A stretch of 42,720 nt of DNA from positions 1 through 42,720 of the forward strand of contig NZ_JAAKZY010000081.1 in NCBI RefSeq assembly GCF_011045015.1, given 5' to 3'. The translations under genes and the position numbers were made by a program. This DNA is from Streptomyces scabichelini (lineage in GTDB: Bacteria > Actinomycetota > Actinomycetes > Streptomycetales > Streptomycetaceae). The notes under the pieces are model-generated. The model searched no databases. It worked only from the letters and a program-made list of their open reading frames with translations, and was not told where the DNA came from. Below are positions 8,059 through 17,329 of this stretch, piece by piece. Position 1 is the first letter of the stretch; every line of letters starts with the position of its first letter.

Positions 8059-8631
8059 GTGAACAAGAAGCTCGCGGCCGCACTGTCCGGCGGTGCGGTA
8101 CTGGTACTGGCGCTGTCGGGATGTGGCGGCGACGACAGCAGCGACAAGCTGAATTCCTGGGCGAAGCAGGTCTGTGACGCGGTACAGCCGCAGGCGAAGA
8201 AGATCGAGGCCGCCAACACCGCGATCCAGAAGCAGACCTCGGACAACAGCACGCCGGCGGACGTCCAGAAGACCGACTCCCAGGCCTTCCAGGACATGTC
8301 CGACGCCTACAAGGCGATCGGTACCGCCGTGAACAAGGCCGGGGCGCCGGACGTCGACGACGGCGAGAAGAAGCAGGCCGACGCCGTCAAGGAGCTCAAC
8401 GGCATCTCCTCGTCGTACGCCGGCCTCAAGAAGCAGGTCGACGCTCTCGACACCAAGGACCAGGGGAAGTTCGCGGACGGGCTCAAGGACATCGCCACCG
8501 AGCTGGACAAGCTGAGCCAGAGCGGCAACGTCGCCCTCAACAAGCTGCAGGAGGGCGAGGTGGGCAAGGCGATGGCCAAGCAGGAGAGCTGCAAGTCCGC
8601 CTCCGGGTCACCGTCGGCGACCAACGGCTGA
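8059..8631 (+). CDS. Small secreted lipoprotein
   Basis: This 190-residue protein starts at GTG 8059, with GGAAGGGA at 8043-8050 as ribosome binding site. The N-terminus NKKLAAALSGGAVLVLALSGC is a signal peptide with an LSGC lipobox, so the mature protein should be lipid-anchored outside the membrane at the Cys. The mature part is Lys/Asp/Ala-rich and predicted helical, with a polar Ser/Gly linker right after the Cys. I recognise no enzymatic domain. A TACAAT at 7967-7972 could be a -10 element. An open frame begins at 7882, but the signal peptide and ribosome binding site favour 8059. A strong hairpin follows the stop. Confidence 0.82.
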   Translation: MNKKLAAALSGGAVLVLALSGCGGDDSSDKLNSWAKQVCDAVQPQAKKIEAANTAIQKQTSDNSTPADVQKTDSQAFQDMSDAYKAIGTAVNKAGAPDVDDGEKKQADAVKELNGISSSYAGLKKQVDALDTKDQGKFADGLKDIATELDKLSQSGNVALNKLQEGEVGKAMAKQESCKSASGSPSATNG

Positions 8632-8663
8632 CCTCAGGGAGACCGATCGTTCGTCAACCGAAA

Positions 8664-8695
8664 GAGGGCCCGGTACGCGCGCGTGCCGGGCCCTC
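8664..8695 (+). terminator. Hairpin terminator after the lipoprotein gene
   Basis: GAGGGCCCGG pairs with CCGGGCCCTC around a 12-base GC-alternating loop, 33 bases after the stop codon and 57 before the next start. There is no U-tract, as is common in Streptomyces terminators. Confidence 0.7.
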
Positions 8696-8751
8696 GGCAT
8701 GTTGTCCACAGGGGCGCGCGCCCCGTCGGCGCGAGCGGACACAATGGGGGC

Positions 8752-10269
8752 GTGAGTAACACCAGCCTGGCACCGCTGCCCTCGTCCGACCGTTCCGACG
8801 TCACCGCGCGGCTGCGGGACGCCCTCCTGGGGGCCTCCTTCAGCGCCGACGGCCTGCTCGATCTGCTGGGTGCCTCCGCGTACGCGGCGCTGGCCCGGAG
8901 CGAGACCGTGCCCGCCCTCCGGGCCACCCGGGGCGACACGCCGCTGGAGACGCTCGTACGGCTGTTCCTGTTGCAGCAGCCCGTGCCGCACGCGCGCGTG
9001 GCGGACGTACTGCCGGTTCAGGACTGCCTGGAGGGCGGCTGGCTGACCCGGACCGGCGGTGACGAGGTCGCGGCGGCGGTCGACGTCCGGCCGTACGGCG
9101 GACCCGGTGGCGAGGACTGGTTCATCGTGTCGGACCTGGGCTGCGCCGTCGGCGGAGCCGGAGGCATCGGCAACCGTGACGAACGTGTCGTACTCGGTGT
9201 GGGCGGCGCGTCCACGACCCTGGCGGGCATCACGGTGCGTACGCCCGTCGCGTCGGCGCTCGATCTCGGCACCGGCTCCGGAATCCAGGCGCTGCATGCC
9301 GCACAGCACGCCACGCGCGTGACCGCGACCGACCTCAACCCGCGCGCGCTGCACATCACCGCGCTCACGCTCGCCCTGTCCGGCGCCCCGGCGGCCGATC
9401 TGCGCGAGGGCTCGCTGTTCGAGCCGGTGGCCGAGGAGACGTACGACCTGATCGTCTCGAACCCGCCCTTCGTCATCTCTCCCGGTGCCCGGCTCACCTA
9501 CCGCGACGGCGGGATGGGCGGGGACGATCTGTGCCGCACGCTCGTCCAGGCAGCGGGCGACCGCCTGAACGAAGGGGGGTATGCGCAGTTCCTCGCGAAC
9601 TGGCAGCACGTGGAGGGCGAGGACTGGCAGGACCGGCTGCGGTCCTGGGTGCCGCGCGACTGCGACGCGTGGATCGTGCAGCGCGAAGTGCAGGACGTCA
9701 TGCAGTACACCGAGCTGTGGCTGCGGGACGCGGGCGACCACCGTTCGGATCCGGTCGAGTACCAGGCTCGGTACGACGTATGGCTCGACGAGTTCGAGGC
9801 ACGGAAGGTCAGGTCCGTCGGCTTCGGGTGGATCACCCTGCGGAAGTCGGGAGCCGCACAGCCCTCGGTCGTCGTGGAGGAGTGGCCGCATCCCGTCGAA
9901 CAGCCGCTCGGCGAGACCGTGCGCGCGCACTTCGACCGCGTGGACTATCTGCGCGCGCACGACGACGCGGCCCTGCTCGCCGGGCACTTCAAGCTCGCGG
10001 ACGAGATCGTGCAGGAGCAGGTCGGGCTGCCCGGCGCCGAGGACCCGGAGCATGTCGTGCTCCGCCAGAACCGCGGAATGCGGCGGGCCACGAGGGTGGA
10101 CACGGTCGGCGCGGGCTTCGCCGGTGTGTGCGACGGCACACTGAGCGCGGGGCGCATTCTGGACGCCATCGCCCAGCTGGTCGGCGAGGACCCGGTCATG
10201 CTGCGGGACCGTACGCCCGCGCAGATCCGGCTGCTGATCGAACAGGGGTTCCTCGAGCCTGCCGGGTGA
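8752..10269 (+). CDS. Class I SAM-dependent methyltransferase with NPPF motif
   Basis: A 505-residue protein with a Rossmann methyltransferase core in the middle. ALDLGTGSGIQALHAA (about residues 169-184) is the SAM-binding glycine loop, TDLNPRALHI is the acidic post-II motif, and YDLIVSNPPFVIS (about 234-246) is the catalytic NPPF tetrapeptide of N-methyltransferases acting on exocyclic or amide nitrogen (PrmC, RsmC/RlmG, adenine methylases). The N-terminal 160 residues are a helical domain, and the C-terminal 200 residues contain a winged-helix-like region. The substrate cannot be told from sequence; rRNA or a release-factor-like protein is possible. GTG 8752 (VSNTSLAPLP) is my start choice, but the G-tract before it is very close. 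It lies alone between a terminator and a small membrane protein gene. Confidence 0.82.
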   Translation: MSNTSLAPLPSSDRSDVTARLRDALLGASFSADGLLDLLGASAYAALARSETVPALRATRGDTPLETLVRLFLLQQPVPHARVADVLPVQDCLEGGWLTRTGGDEVAAAVDVRPYGGPGGEDWFIVSDLGCAVGGAGGIGNRDERVVLGVGGASTTLAGITVRTPVASALDLGTGSGIQALHAAQHATRVTATDLNPRALHITALTLALSGAPAADLREGSLFEPVAEETYDLIVSNPPFVISPGARLTYRDGGMGGDDLCRTLVQAAGDRLNEGGYAQFLANWQHVEGEDWQDRLRSWVPRDCDAWIVQREVQDVMQYTELWLRDAGDHRSDPVEYQARYDVWLDEFEARKVRSVGFGWITLRKSGAAQPSVVVEEWPHPVEQPLGETVRAHFDRVDYLRAHDDAALLAGHFKLADEIVQEQVGLPGAEDPEHVVLRQNRGMRRATRVDTVGAGFAGVCDGTLSAGRILDAIAQLVGEDPVMLRDRTPAQIRLLIEQGFLEPAG

Positions 10270-10446
10270 CGTGGGGCCGACACGGGTGACGCGAACGTGA
10301 AGCCGCCACGGTTGGCGTGAAATCGTTGCGGCCACATATTCGAGCCGGGTCGGCGGGGCGGTGTGCAGCGTGAGCCGCACAGCTCTGTCCTCCCGGCGTT
10401 CACCGTGGGTTGGTGTGCTCGATTCCCAGAGGTGTCAGCCTCCCGT

Positions 10447-10462
10447 CCTTGGGCACCCAAGG
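10447..10462. other. Small hairpin just before the ribosome binding site
   Basis: CCTTGGG-CA-CCCAAGG is a perfect 7-base inverted repeat ending 16 bases before the ATG at 10479, directly against the GAAGGGA ribosome binding site. It could be an operator or a translation-modulating hairpin. Confidence 0.3.
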
Positions 10463-10478
10463 GCGAAGGGAATGAACC

Positions 10479-10676
10479 ATGGAGAACGGACCGGCGGTCT
10501 TCGCGGGATCGGTGTTCGCCCTGTTCGGAGGCGGACTGCTGGTGTGGACCGCGGCCCGGCTGCGGCATCGCGAGCCCGTCGCCGAAGGGGTGAGCCAAGC
10601 CGCGTCGGCGATGGTCGCGAGCTTCGCCGGGGCGGCCGCGCTGCTCCTCGCGGTGTGGTGCTTCACGCGCATCTGA
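10479..10676 (+). CDS. Small two-helix membrane protein, unknown function
   Basis: This 65-residue protein begins at ATG 10479 after GAAGGGA. It has two hydrophobic segments, about residues 6-24 (AGSVFALFGGGLLVWTAAR) and 41-62, joined by a charged loop (RLRHREPVAEG). Codon use and third-position GC match real Streptomyces genes. I recognise no family. It lies between the methyltransferase and topA and is probably its own unit. Confidence 0.65.
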   Translation: MENGPAVFAGSVFALFGGGLLVWTAARLRHREPVAEGVSQAASAMVASFAGAAALLLAVWCFTRI

Positions 10677-11126
10677 GGAGCGCGGGCTGCGGCGCGACTC
10701 CCGTCCTGAAGGGTCCCTGGAGCCATGGCCTCCGGTGTGACTTCCGTCCCCGGGACATCGGCCTCCGGCCATGGGACCGCGAGCCTCGGGTCTCCGCAGT
10801 GGCGGCCTCCGGCGCTCCGGGGTGTTGGCCTCCGGCGGACCGGAGTTGTCGCTACCGACAGGCCCGGGGCGAGATCTCCAGGGGTCGCGATCTCGTCGTT
10901 CCGGTAACTGAGAGGTCACACTCCGGATAGAGCAGAAATGGCAGGTCGGCACTCCGGGCGGCAGGAATGCCGGGAGTCGGGTTACCGTTCGAGTGGCCGT
11001 TGCGGGCTTTTCCCGTTTGACACGGGGGCGGGATGTACCGTCACACTCCGCAGCGTCAGCACGACCCGACCCCCGGGACCAGCGTCCGGGGCAGACCCCC
11101 TGCGTCGACCGGAGAGAAGAGCGAAG
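10677..11126 (+). promoter_or_regulatory. topA upstream region with GGCCTCCGG repeats and a -35-like element
   Basis: No gene is evident. Between about 10728 and 10850 the phrase GGCCTCCGG occurs four times at irregular spacing, with related CTCCGGGG copies. A perfect TTGACA at 11017-11022 lies 105 bases before the topA start; its -10 partner is not clear. GTACCGTCACACT follows at the right distance but is a weak match. A GGAGAGAAG ribosome binding site (11111-11119) precedes the TTG start of topA. In S. coelicolor topA transcription is known to respond to supercoiling; I cannot see that directly here. Confidence 0.4.
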
Positions 11127-13946
11127 TTGTCCCCGACCAGCGAGACCGCACACGGCGGCCGCCGACTCGTCATCGTCGAGTCGCCTGCCAAGGCGAAGAC
11201 GATCAAGGGCTACCTCGGCCCTGGCTACGTCGTCGAAGCGAGCGTCGGGCACATCCGCGACCTCCCCAACGGCGCCGCGGAGGTGCCCGAGAAGTACACC
11301 GGCGAGGTGCGCCGCCTCGGCGTGGACGTCGAACACGACTTCCAGCCCATCTATGTGGTCAACGCCGACAAGAGGGCGCAGGTCAAGAAGCTCAAGGACC
11401 TGCTGAAGGATTCCGACGAGCTCTTCCTCGCCACCGATGAGGACCGCGAGGGCGAGGCCATCGCCTGGCACCTCCAGGAGGTGCTCAAGCCCAAGGTCCC
11501 GGTCAAGCGGATGGTCTTCCACGAGATCACCAAGGCCGCGATCCAGGCCGCCGTCGCCAACCCGCGCGAGCTCAACCAGAAGCTCGTCGACGCCCAGGAG
11601 ACCCGCCGCATCCTCGACCGCCTCTACGGCTACGAGGTCTCGCCGGTCCTGTGGAAGAAGGTCATGCCGCGCCTGTCGGCAGGCCGTGTCCAGTCCGTGG
11701 CGACCCGCATGGTCGTCGAGCGGGAGCGGGAGCGCATCGCGTTCCGTTCCGCCGAGTACTGGGACCTGACGGGCACCTTCGGCACGGGCCGCGTCGGCGA
11801 CAAGAGCGACCCGTCCTCCCTCGTCGCACGCCTGACGACGGTCGACGGCAGGCGCGTCGCCCAGGGCCGCGACTTCGACTCGCTCGGGCAGCTGAAGAGC
11901 GCCAACACGCTCCACCTGGACGAGGCGAACGCTCGCGCGCTCGCCGCCGCCCTGGAGAACACGGACTTCTCCGTACGGTCCGTCGAGTCGAAACCGTATC
12001 GTCGCTCGCCGTACGCGCCGTTCCGTACGACGACGCTCCAGCAGGAGGCCTCGCGCAAGCTCGGCTTCGGCGCGAAGGCCACGATGCAGGTGGCGCAGAA
12101 GCTGTACGAGAACGGCTTCATCACCTACATGCGTACGGACTCCACGACCCTGTCGGACACCGCGGTCGCCGCGGCCCGCGCGCAGGTCACGCAGCTGTAC
12201 GGCGCCGACTACCTGCCGGAGAGGCCGCGCACGTACGCCGGGAAGGTCAAGAACGCGCAGGAGGCGCACGAGGCGATCCGCCCCTCCGGGGACCGTTTCC
12301 GCACGCCCGCCGAGACCGGCCTGACCGGCGACCAGTTCAAGCTGTACGAGCTGATCTGGAAGCGGACCGTCGCCTCCCAGATGAAGGACGCGACCGGGAA
12401 CTCGGTCACGGTGAAGATCGGTGGCCGCGCCGCGGACGGCCGGGACGCCGAGTTCAGCGCGTCCGGCAAGACCATCACCTTCCACGGCTTCCTGAAGGCG
12501 TACGTCGAGGGCGCGGACGACCCGAACGCCGAGCTGGACGACCGCGAGCGCCGGCTCCCGCAGGTCAACGAGGGCGACCCACTGTCCGCCGACGAGATCT
12601 CGGTCGACGGCCACGCCACCAAGCCCCCGGCCCGCTACACCGAGGCCAGCCTGGTCAAGGAGCTCGAAGAGCGCGAGATCGGGCGACCGTCGACGTACGC
12701 GTCGATCATCGGGACCATCCTCGACCGCGGCTATGTCTTCAAGAAGGGCACGGCCCTGGTGCCGTCCTTCCTGTCCTTCGCCGTGGTCAACCTTCTGGAG
12801 AAGCACTTCGGACGGCTCGTCGACTACAGCTTCACGGCCAAGATGGAGGACGACCTCGACCGCATCGCGCGGGGCGAGGCGCGGGCCGTGCCGTGGCTGA
12901 AGCGCTTCTACTTCGGCATGGGCGCCGATGGCGTTCCCGGTGCCGCGGACGCCGGGAACGGCGACGGGGACCACCTGGGCGGTCTCAAGGAGCTCGTCAC
13001 CGACCTGGGCGCGATCGACGCCCGCGAGGTGTCGTCGTTCCCGGTGGGCAACGACATCGTCCTGCGCGTCGGGCGCTACGGCCCGTACGTCGAGCGCGGC
13101 GAGAAGGACTCCGAGAACCACCAGCGCGCGGATGTGCCGGAGGATCTCGCCCCGGACGAGCTGAGCGTCGAGTACGCGGAGGAGCTGCTCGCCAAGCCGA
13201 GCGGCGACTTCGAGCTGGGGGCCGACCCGGCCACGGGGCACCAGATCATCGCCAGGGACGGCCGTTACGGGCCGTACGTCACCGAGGTGCTCCCCGAGGG
13301 CACCCCGAAGACCGGCAAGAACGCCGTCAAGCCGCGTACGGCCTCCCTCTTCAAGTCGATGTCCCTGGACACGGTGACCCTGGACGACGCGCTCAAGCTG
13401 ATGTCGCTGCCGCGCGTCGTCGGCAAGGACGCCGAGGGCGTGGAGATCACCGCGCAGAACGGGCGCTACGGGCCGTACCTGAAGAAGGGCACGGACTCGC
13501 GCTCGCTGCAGTCCGAGGACCAGCTCTTCACGATCACGCTGGAAGAGGCCCTCGCGATCTACGCCCAGCCCAAGCAGCGTGGGCGCGCAGCCGCCAAGCC
13601 GCCGCTCAAGGAGCTGGGCACGGACCCGGTCAGCGAGAAGCCGGTCGTCGTCAAGGACGGGCGCTTCGGGCCGTACGTCACCGACGGCGAGACCAACGCG
13701 ACCCTGCGGTCCGGCGACAGCGTCGAGGAGATCACTCCGGAGCGCGGTTACGAACTGCTCGCGGAGAAGCGGGCGAAGGCGCCCGCCAAGAAGACGACGA
13801 AGAAGGCCGCCGCCAAGAAAACGGCCACCAAGAAGGCCCCTGCCAAGAAAACGGCAGCCAAGAAGACGGCGACTTCGAAGACGGCCGCCAAGAAGGCGCC
13901 TGCCAAGAAGGCAGCCACGAAGAAGGCGGCGGCTTCGGAGGGCTGA
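11127..13946 (+). CDS. topA: DNA topoisomerase I
   Basis: This 939-residue type IA topoisomerase relaxes negative supercoils through a tyrosine-DNA bond. I chose TTG 11127 because GGAGAGAAG sits at the right distance and the protein then begins SPTSETAHGGRRLVIVESPAKAKT; an open frame from 10938 adds a non-conserved leader. The Toprim domain shows RLVIVESPAKAKTIKGYLG near residue 12 and the acidic ATDEDREGE. FITYMRTDST contains the catalytic tyrosine, Tyr334. After the core come four repeats of the GRYGPYV/GRFGPYV type in place of zinc ribbons. The last 50 residues are lysine-alanine repeats (KKTxxKKAxAKK), the processivity tail known in actinobacterial TopA. It heads a replication-related cluster. 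Confidence 0.97.
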   Translation: MSPTSETAHGGRRLVIVESPAKAKTIKGYLGPGYVVEASVGHIRDLPNGAAEVPEKYTGEVRRLGVDVEHDFQPIYVVNADKRAQVKKLKDLLKDSDELFLATDEDREGEAIAWHLQEVLKPKVPVKRMVFHEITKAAIQAAVANPRELNQKLVDAQETRRILDRLYGYEVSPVLWKKVMPRLSAGRVQSVATRMVVERERERIAFRSAEYWDLTGTFGTGRVGDKSDPSSLVARLTTVDGRRVAQGRDFDSLGQLKSANTLHLDEANARALAAALENTDFSVRSVESKPYRRSPYAPFRTTTLQQEASRKLGFGAKATMQVAQKLYENGFITYMRTDSTTLSDTAVAAARAQVTQLYGADYLPERPRTYAGKVKNAQEAHEAIRPSGDRFRTPAETGLTGDQFKLYELIWKRTVASQMKDATGNSVTVKIGGRAADGRDAEFSASGKTITFHGFLKAYVEGADDPNAELDDRERRLPQVNEGDPLSADEISVDGHATKPPARYTEASLVKELEEREIGRPSTYASIIGTILDRGYVFKKGTALVPSFLSFAVVNLLEKHFGRLVDYSFTAKMEDDLDRIARGEARAVPWLKRFYFGMGADGVPGAADAGNGDGDHLGGLKELVTDLGAIDAREVSSFPVGNDIVLRVGRYGPYVERGEKDSENHQRADVPEDLAPDELSVEYAEELLAKPSGDFELGADPATGHQIIARDGRYGPYVTEVLPEGTPKTGKNAVKPRTASLFKSMSLDTVTLDDALKLMSLPRVVGKDAEGVEITAQNGRYGPYLKKGTDSRSLQSEDQLFTITLEEALAIYAQPKQRGRAAAKPPLKELGTDPVSEKPVVVKDGRFGPYVTDGETNATLRSGDSVEEITPERGYELLAEKRAKAPAKKTTKKAAAKKTATKKAPAKKTAAKKTATSKTAAKKAPAKKAATKKAAASEG

Positions 13947-14022
13947 GCTTGGGAGGGCTGAGCCTCGGAGGTCTGGCCTTCGCAGGTCGGACCTTCGCAG
14001 GTCTGACCTTCGGAGTGGCCGT
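13934..14022. repeat. 15-bp degenerate tandem repeat across the topA stop
   Basis: Six imperfect copies of a 15-base unit, best described as TTCGGAGGTCTGACC, run from the last codons of topA through the stop at 13944-13946 and into the intergenic space. Copies differ at two to five positions. No gene is assigned to the repeat itself. Confidence 0.7.
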
Positions 14023-14114
14023 CCGGCACGGAGGGAAAGCGCCTGCGGAGGCTCCGCGTCCGGATGTATCGGCCGCCCCTTCGGCGTGTCAGAGCCTCCC
14101 GATAGGCTGAAGAC

Positions 14115-17100
14115 ATGACGCGAGCGGAGCAGCCAACGGCCCACACCCCGGCCCCAGACGACGCCCTGGTCGCAGATTCACGTGAGCGCGCCGTCCGGGC
14201 GCTGCTCCGCGTACCGCAGTTGCGGCGGCTCTGGAGCGCCCAGCTCGTGGGAAGTACCGGTGACGCCCTCGCACTGCTCGTCCTGGTCGTGCTGGCGCTC
14301 CAGGCGGCGGTCGCGGAAGGCTCCTTCGGGGGCAACTACCGCGGAGTGGCCTTCGCGGTCTCCGCGGTCTTCGGGGCACGGATACTCGCGACGCTGCTCT
14401 TCGGGGCCGTACTCCTCGGACCGCTGACCTCCCTGACCTCCCCGGAGGGGCCCCTCGACCGCCGCTGGACCATGGTCGGCGCGGACGGAGTTCGGGCCGC
14501 GCTGCTGATCATCGCGCCCCTGTGGATCGACTGGACGCCCGACGACGCCCTGGCCGTGATCCTGGTGACCGCGTTCGTGACCGGGGTCGCCGAGCGCTTC
14601 TGGACGGTGTGCCGGGAGAGTGCGGCGCCCGCGCTGCTGCCCGCGCCGCCCTTGGAGGGCGCTGCGATACGGCCGCTGCCGGACCACACGGAGACGCTGC
14701 GGCGCCTGTCGCTGCGTACGGGATTCGTCGCAGTGCCCCTCGCGGGCGCCGGCCTCGTCGTGGCCGGGCTCCTCAACAACCTGCTGGGCGCCGGGATGGC
14801 CTGGTTCGACCAGCATCAGGCGGCGCTCGCGTCGTACGTCTCCGCGGGTCTTTTCGCCGCGTCCCTGTCGGTGCTGACCTTCCTCGAGCTGCCCGATGCG
14901 CGCACTCCGCGCGCGCGGTCGCCGCTCGAGGGCCTGCGCCGCCCCAAGACGGGCTCCGGCGTCGACAAGGGGCGTACCGGCTCGTTTCCGCTGCTGGTCC
15001 TGGCCTGTGGGGCCGTGGCCGGGGCGGTCGCGGCCGCGGTCGCCGTCTCCGTGCTGCACGCCAAGGACCTGGGCGGCGGGCCGGTGACGTACGGGCTGCT
15101 GGTGCTGGCCCTGACGGGCGGTGTCGTGATCGGCATCCGCATGGCTCCGAAGGTGCTGCCGCCGCTGTCACGGCGTCGGCTGCTCGCGCTGGCCATCGCC
15201 TTCACCGGAGTCGCGCTGCTTGCCGCCGGGCTCGTCCCTGACGTGACCACGGTGATCCTGATCACGGCGCTCGCCGGCATCGGCGCGGGCGTCGCAGCCA
15301 ACACCGGGCACACGCTGCTCGACCAGGAGGCCGAGGACTTCCGGCGGGCGCGCACGACGGAACATCTGCACGCGGTCGTACGGGTCTACGTCGCCCTGGG
15401 GGCACTGGTGGCCCCCGTGCTGGCGGCGGCGATCGGGCCGCACCGGCTGGAGAACGGCAAGTTCGTGTTCGCGCACGGCGGTGCGGCCTTCACGCTGATG
15501 CTGGTCGGCGCGCTCCTGCTGCCGGTCGCCGCGCTGGTCCTGGCCAAGGTCGACGACCGGTCCGGGGTACCGCTGCGGCACGACCTGCGGGACGCGCTGC
15601 GGGGCGGGGACGATCCGGTGCAGGCGCCTGCCGCGAACGGGTTCTTCATCGCCCTGGAGGGCGGTGACGGGGCCGGGAAGTCGACGCAGGCCGAGGCGCT
15701 CGCGGAATGGATCCGGTCCAAGGGGCACGAGGTCGTGCTGACGCGCGAGCCGGGGGCCACGCCCGTGGGGAAGCGGCTGCGGTCGATCCTCCTGGACGTG
15801 TCGTCGGCCGGTCTTTCGCACCGGGCGGAGGCGCTGCTGTACGCCGCCGACCGCGCCGAGCACGTGGACACGGTGGTGCGGCCCGCGCTGGAGCGGGGCG
15901 CGGTGGTCATCTCGGACCGTTACACGGACTCGTCCGTGGCGTACCAGGGGGCCGGGCGCGATCTGTCCCCCACCGAGATCGCACGGATCTCGCGATGGGC
16001 GACCAACGGTCTTGTGCCTCATCTGACCGTGCTGCTCGATGTGTCGCCGGAGGCCGCGCGGGAGCGGTTCACGGAGGCGCCGGACCGGCTGGAGTCGGAG
16101 CCCGCCGAGTTCCACGCGCGCGTGCGGTCCGGTTTCCTGACGCTCGCGGCCGCCGACCCCACGCGCTACCTGGTGGTCGACGCCGGTCAGGAGCCCGAGG
16201 CCGTCACCACCGTCGTCCGGCATCGGCTCGACATGATGCTGCCGCTCTCCGAGGCCGAGGTGAAGGCCCAGGAGGAGGCCCGCAAGGCGGCCGAGGAGGA
16301 GGCGCGGCGGCGCGCCGAGGAAGAAGCCGCCCGCAAGGCCGAGGAGGAGCGCCTTGAGCGCGAGCGGCAGGAGCAGCTCGCCCGGCTGCGCGCGGAGGAA
16401 GAGGAACGCAAGCGGCGCGAGCTGGAAGAGGCCCAGCGGCGCGAGCTGGAGCGGCAGGCCGAGGTGGCCAGGCAGCAGGCCGAAGAGGCGCGTCGGCGGG
16501 CCGAGGAGGAGCGGGCGCGGCGGCTCGCGGAGGAGCAGGCCCGCGCGGCCGAGCAGGTGCGCCTGCGCAAGCAGGCCGAGGAGGAGGCGCGGCTCCGGGC
16601 GGAGGCCGAGGAGCGGCGCCTGGAGAAGCAGCGGAAGGCCGAGGAGGCGTTGCTTCGGGCCGAGGAGGCCCGCAGGGCGGCTGAGGCTTCGGCGGCTGCG
16701 GCGTCGGCTGCTGCTCCTGCCGATACGGAGGAGTCCGGTTCCCCGGCGACCGCGCCCGACAACGAGGTCACGGTGCCGACGCCCATAGTGACTCCGACGA
16801 ACGCGTCCGGCGGGCCGGCGGACGAGACCGCCGTGCTGCGTCCCGTACCGTCCCAAGACGCTCCCGAGGAAGGGCCCGACGCGGAGGAGACGGCCGTGCT
16901 GCCGCAACCTCCGGCGCCTGAGGGAGCGGCCGACGAAACGGCGGTGCTGCCTCCGGTGGAGCAGGGCTCCGGCGCGGACGCGGACGAGACGGCGGTACTT
17001 CCTCCCGTAAGGGAGGACCAAGCCGTGCGCGACCAGGCCGTACGGGACGACCGTGCGGGCGAGCGGGGGAGCGACCCGGCGGACCGGGTGCCCCCGGGGT

Positions 17101-17312
17101 ACTTCCGCGACGAGCAGTCGGCGCCCGACGGGTCCGACGCCCGCACCCGCGAGCTGCCCCAGGTCGAGGCGGAGGGCGGCTCGCGCCGGCGGACCCGCTC
17201 GGACTGGGCCGAGGAGACTCCGCTGGACGATCTTCCGACGCTGGCGGACGAGTTGCTCGGCCCGCGTGAGGACGATGACCGCGACGACGGGCGGGGGCGC
17301 CGGGGGCGCTGA
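14115..17312 (+). CDS. tmk: MFS-like membrane domain fused to thymidylate kinase
   Basis: A 1065-residue multi-domain protein. Residues about 25-490 form a 12-helix major-facilitator-like region (RLWSAQLVGSTGDALALLVLVVLAL near the start). Residues about 510-705 are a complete dTMP kinase: the P-loop GGDGAGKS (515-523, Lys522), the DR(Y/F) motif in SDRYTDSSVAYQGAGRDLS, and a LID region. This enzyme makes dTDP from dTMP for DNA synthesis. Residues about 715-870 are an uninterrupted Glu/Arg/Ala coiled coil, and the tail holds four copies of (D/E)ETAVL (near 903, 924, 940 and 957) in a Pro/Glu/Asp-rich stretch. No separate tmk is seen in the window, so this is likely the cell's essential kinase tethered to the membrane. 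holB follows after 142 bases, as tmk and holB often do. Confidence 0.92.
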   Translation: MTRAEQPTAHTPAPDDALVADSRERAVRALLRVPQLRRLWSAQLVGSTGDALALLVLVVLALQAAVAEGSFGGNYRGVAFAVSAVFGARILATLLFGAVLLGPLTSLTSPEGPLDRRWTMVGADGVRAALLIIAPLWIDWTPDDALAVILVTAFVTGVAERFWTVCRESAAPALLPAPPLEGAAIRPLPDHTETLRRLSLRTGFVAVPLAGAGLVVAGLLNNLLGAGMAWFDQHQAALASYVSAGLFAASLSVLTFLELPDARTPRARSPLEGLRRPKTGSGVDKGRTGSFPLLVLACGAVAGAVAAAVAVSVLHAKDLGGGPVTYGLLVLALTGGVVIGIRMAPKVLPPLSRRRLLALAIAFTGVALLAAGLVPDVTTVILITALAGIGAGVAANTGHTLLDQEAEDFRRARTTEHLHAVVRVYVALGALVAPVLAAAIGPHRLENGKFVFAHGGAAFTLMLVGALLLPVAALVLAKVDDRSGVPLRHDLRDALRGGDDPVQAPAANGFFIALEGGDGAGKSTQAEALAEWIRSKGHEVVLTREPGATPVGKRLRSILLDVSSAGLSHRAEALLYAADRAEHVDTVVRPALERGAVVISDRYTDSSVAYQGAGRDLSPTEIARISRWATNGLVPHLTVLLDVSPEAARERFTEAPDRLESEPAEFHARVRSGFLTLAAADPTRYLVVDAGQEPEAVTTVVRHRLDMMLPLSEAEVKAQEEARKAAEEEARRRAEEEAARKAEEERLERERQEQLARLRAEEEERKRRELEEAQRRELERQAEVARQQAEEARRRAEEERARRLAEEQARAAEQVRLRKQAEEEARLRAEAEERRLEKQRKAEEALLRAEEARRAAEASAAAASAAAPADTEESGSPATAPDNEVTVPTPIVTPTNASGGPADETAVLRPVPSQDAPEEGPDAEETAVLPQPPAPEGAADETAVLPPVEQGSGADADETAVLPPVREDQAVRDQAVRDDRAGERGSDPADRVPPGYFRDEQSAPDGSDARTRELPQVEAEGGSRRRTRSDWAEETPLDDLPTLADELLGPREDDDRDDGRGRRGR

Positions 17313-17329
17313 CGCGCGGCGGGGGCGCC

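Noticed and set aside
9945..14144. Very long minus-strand open frame (1399 codons) opposite topA
   Set aside because: Its translation is Arg/Leu/Gly-biased and low in family-like motifs; it mirrors topA and the methyltransferase and has reversed codon bias. It is an antisense shadow typical of GC-rich genes.
13748..14335. Minus-strand pentapeptide-repeat protein (EGQTC repeats)
   Set aside because: The period comes from a DNA tandem repeat of 15 bases. There are only about six units and no ribosome binding site, and the rest is the antisense of the lysine tail of topA and of tmk.
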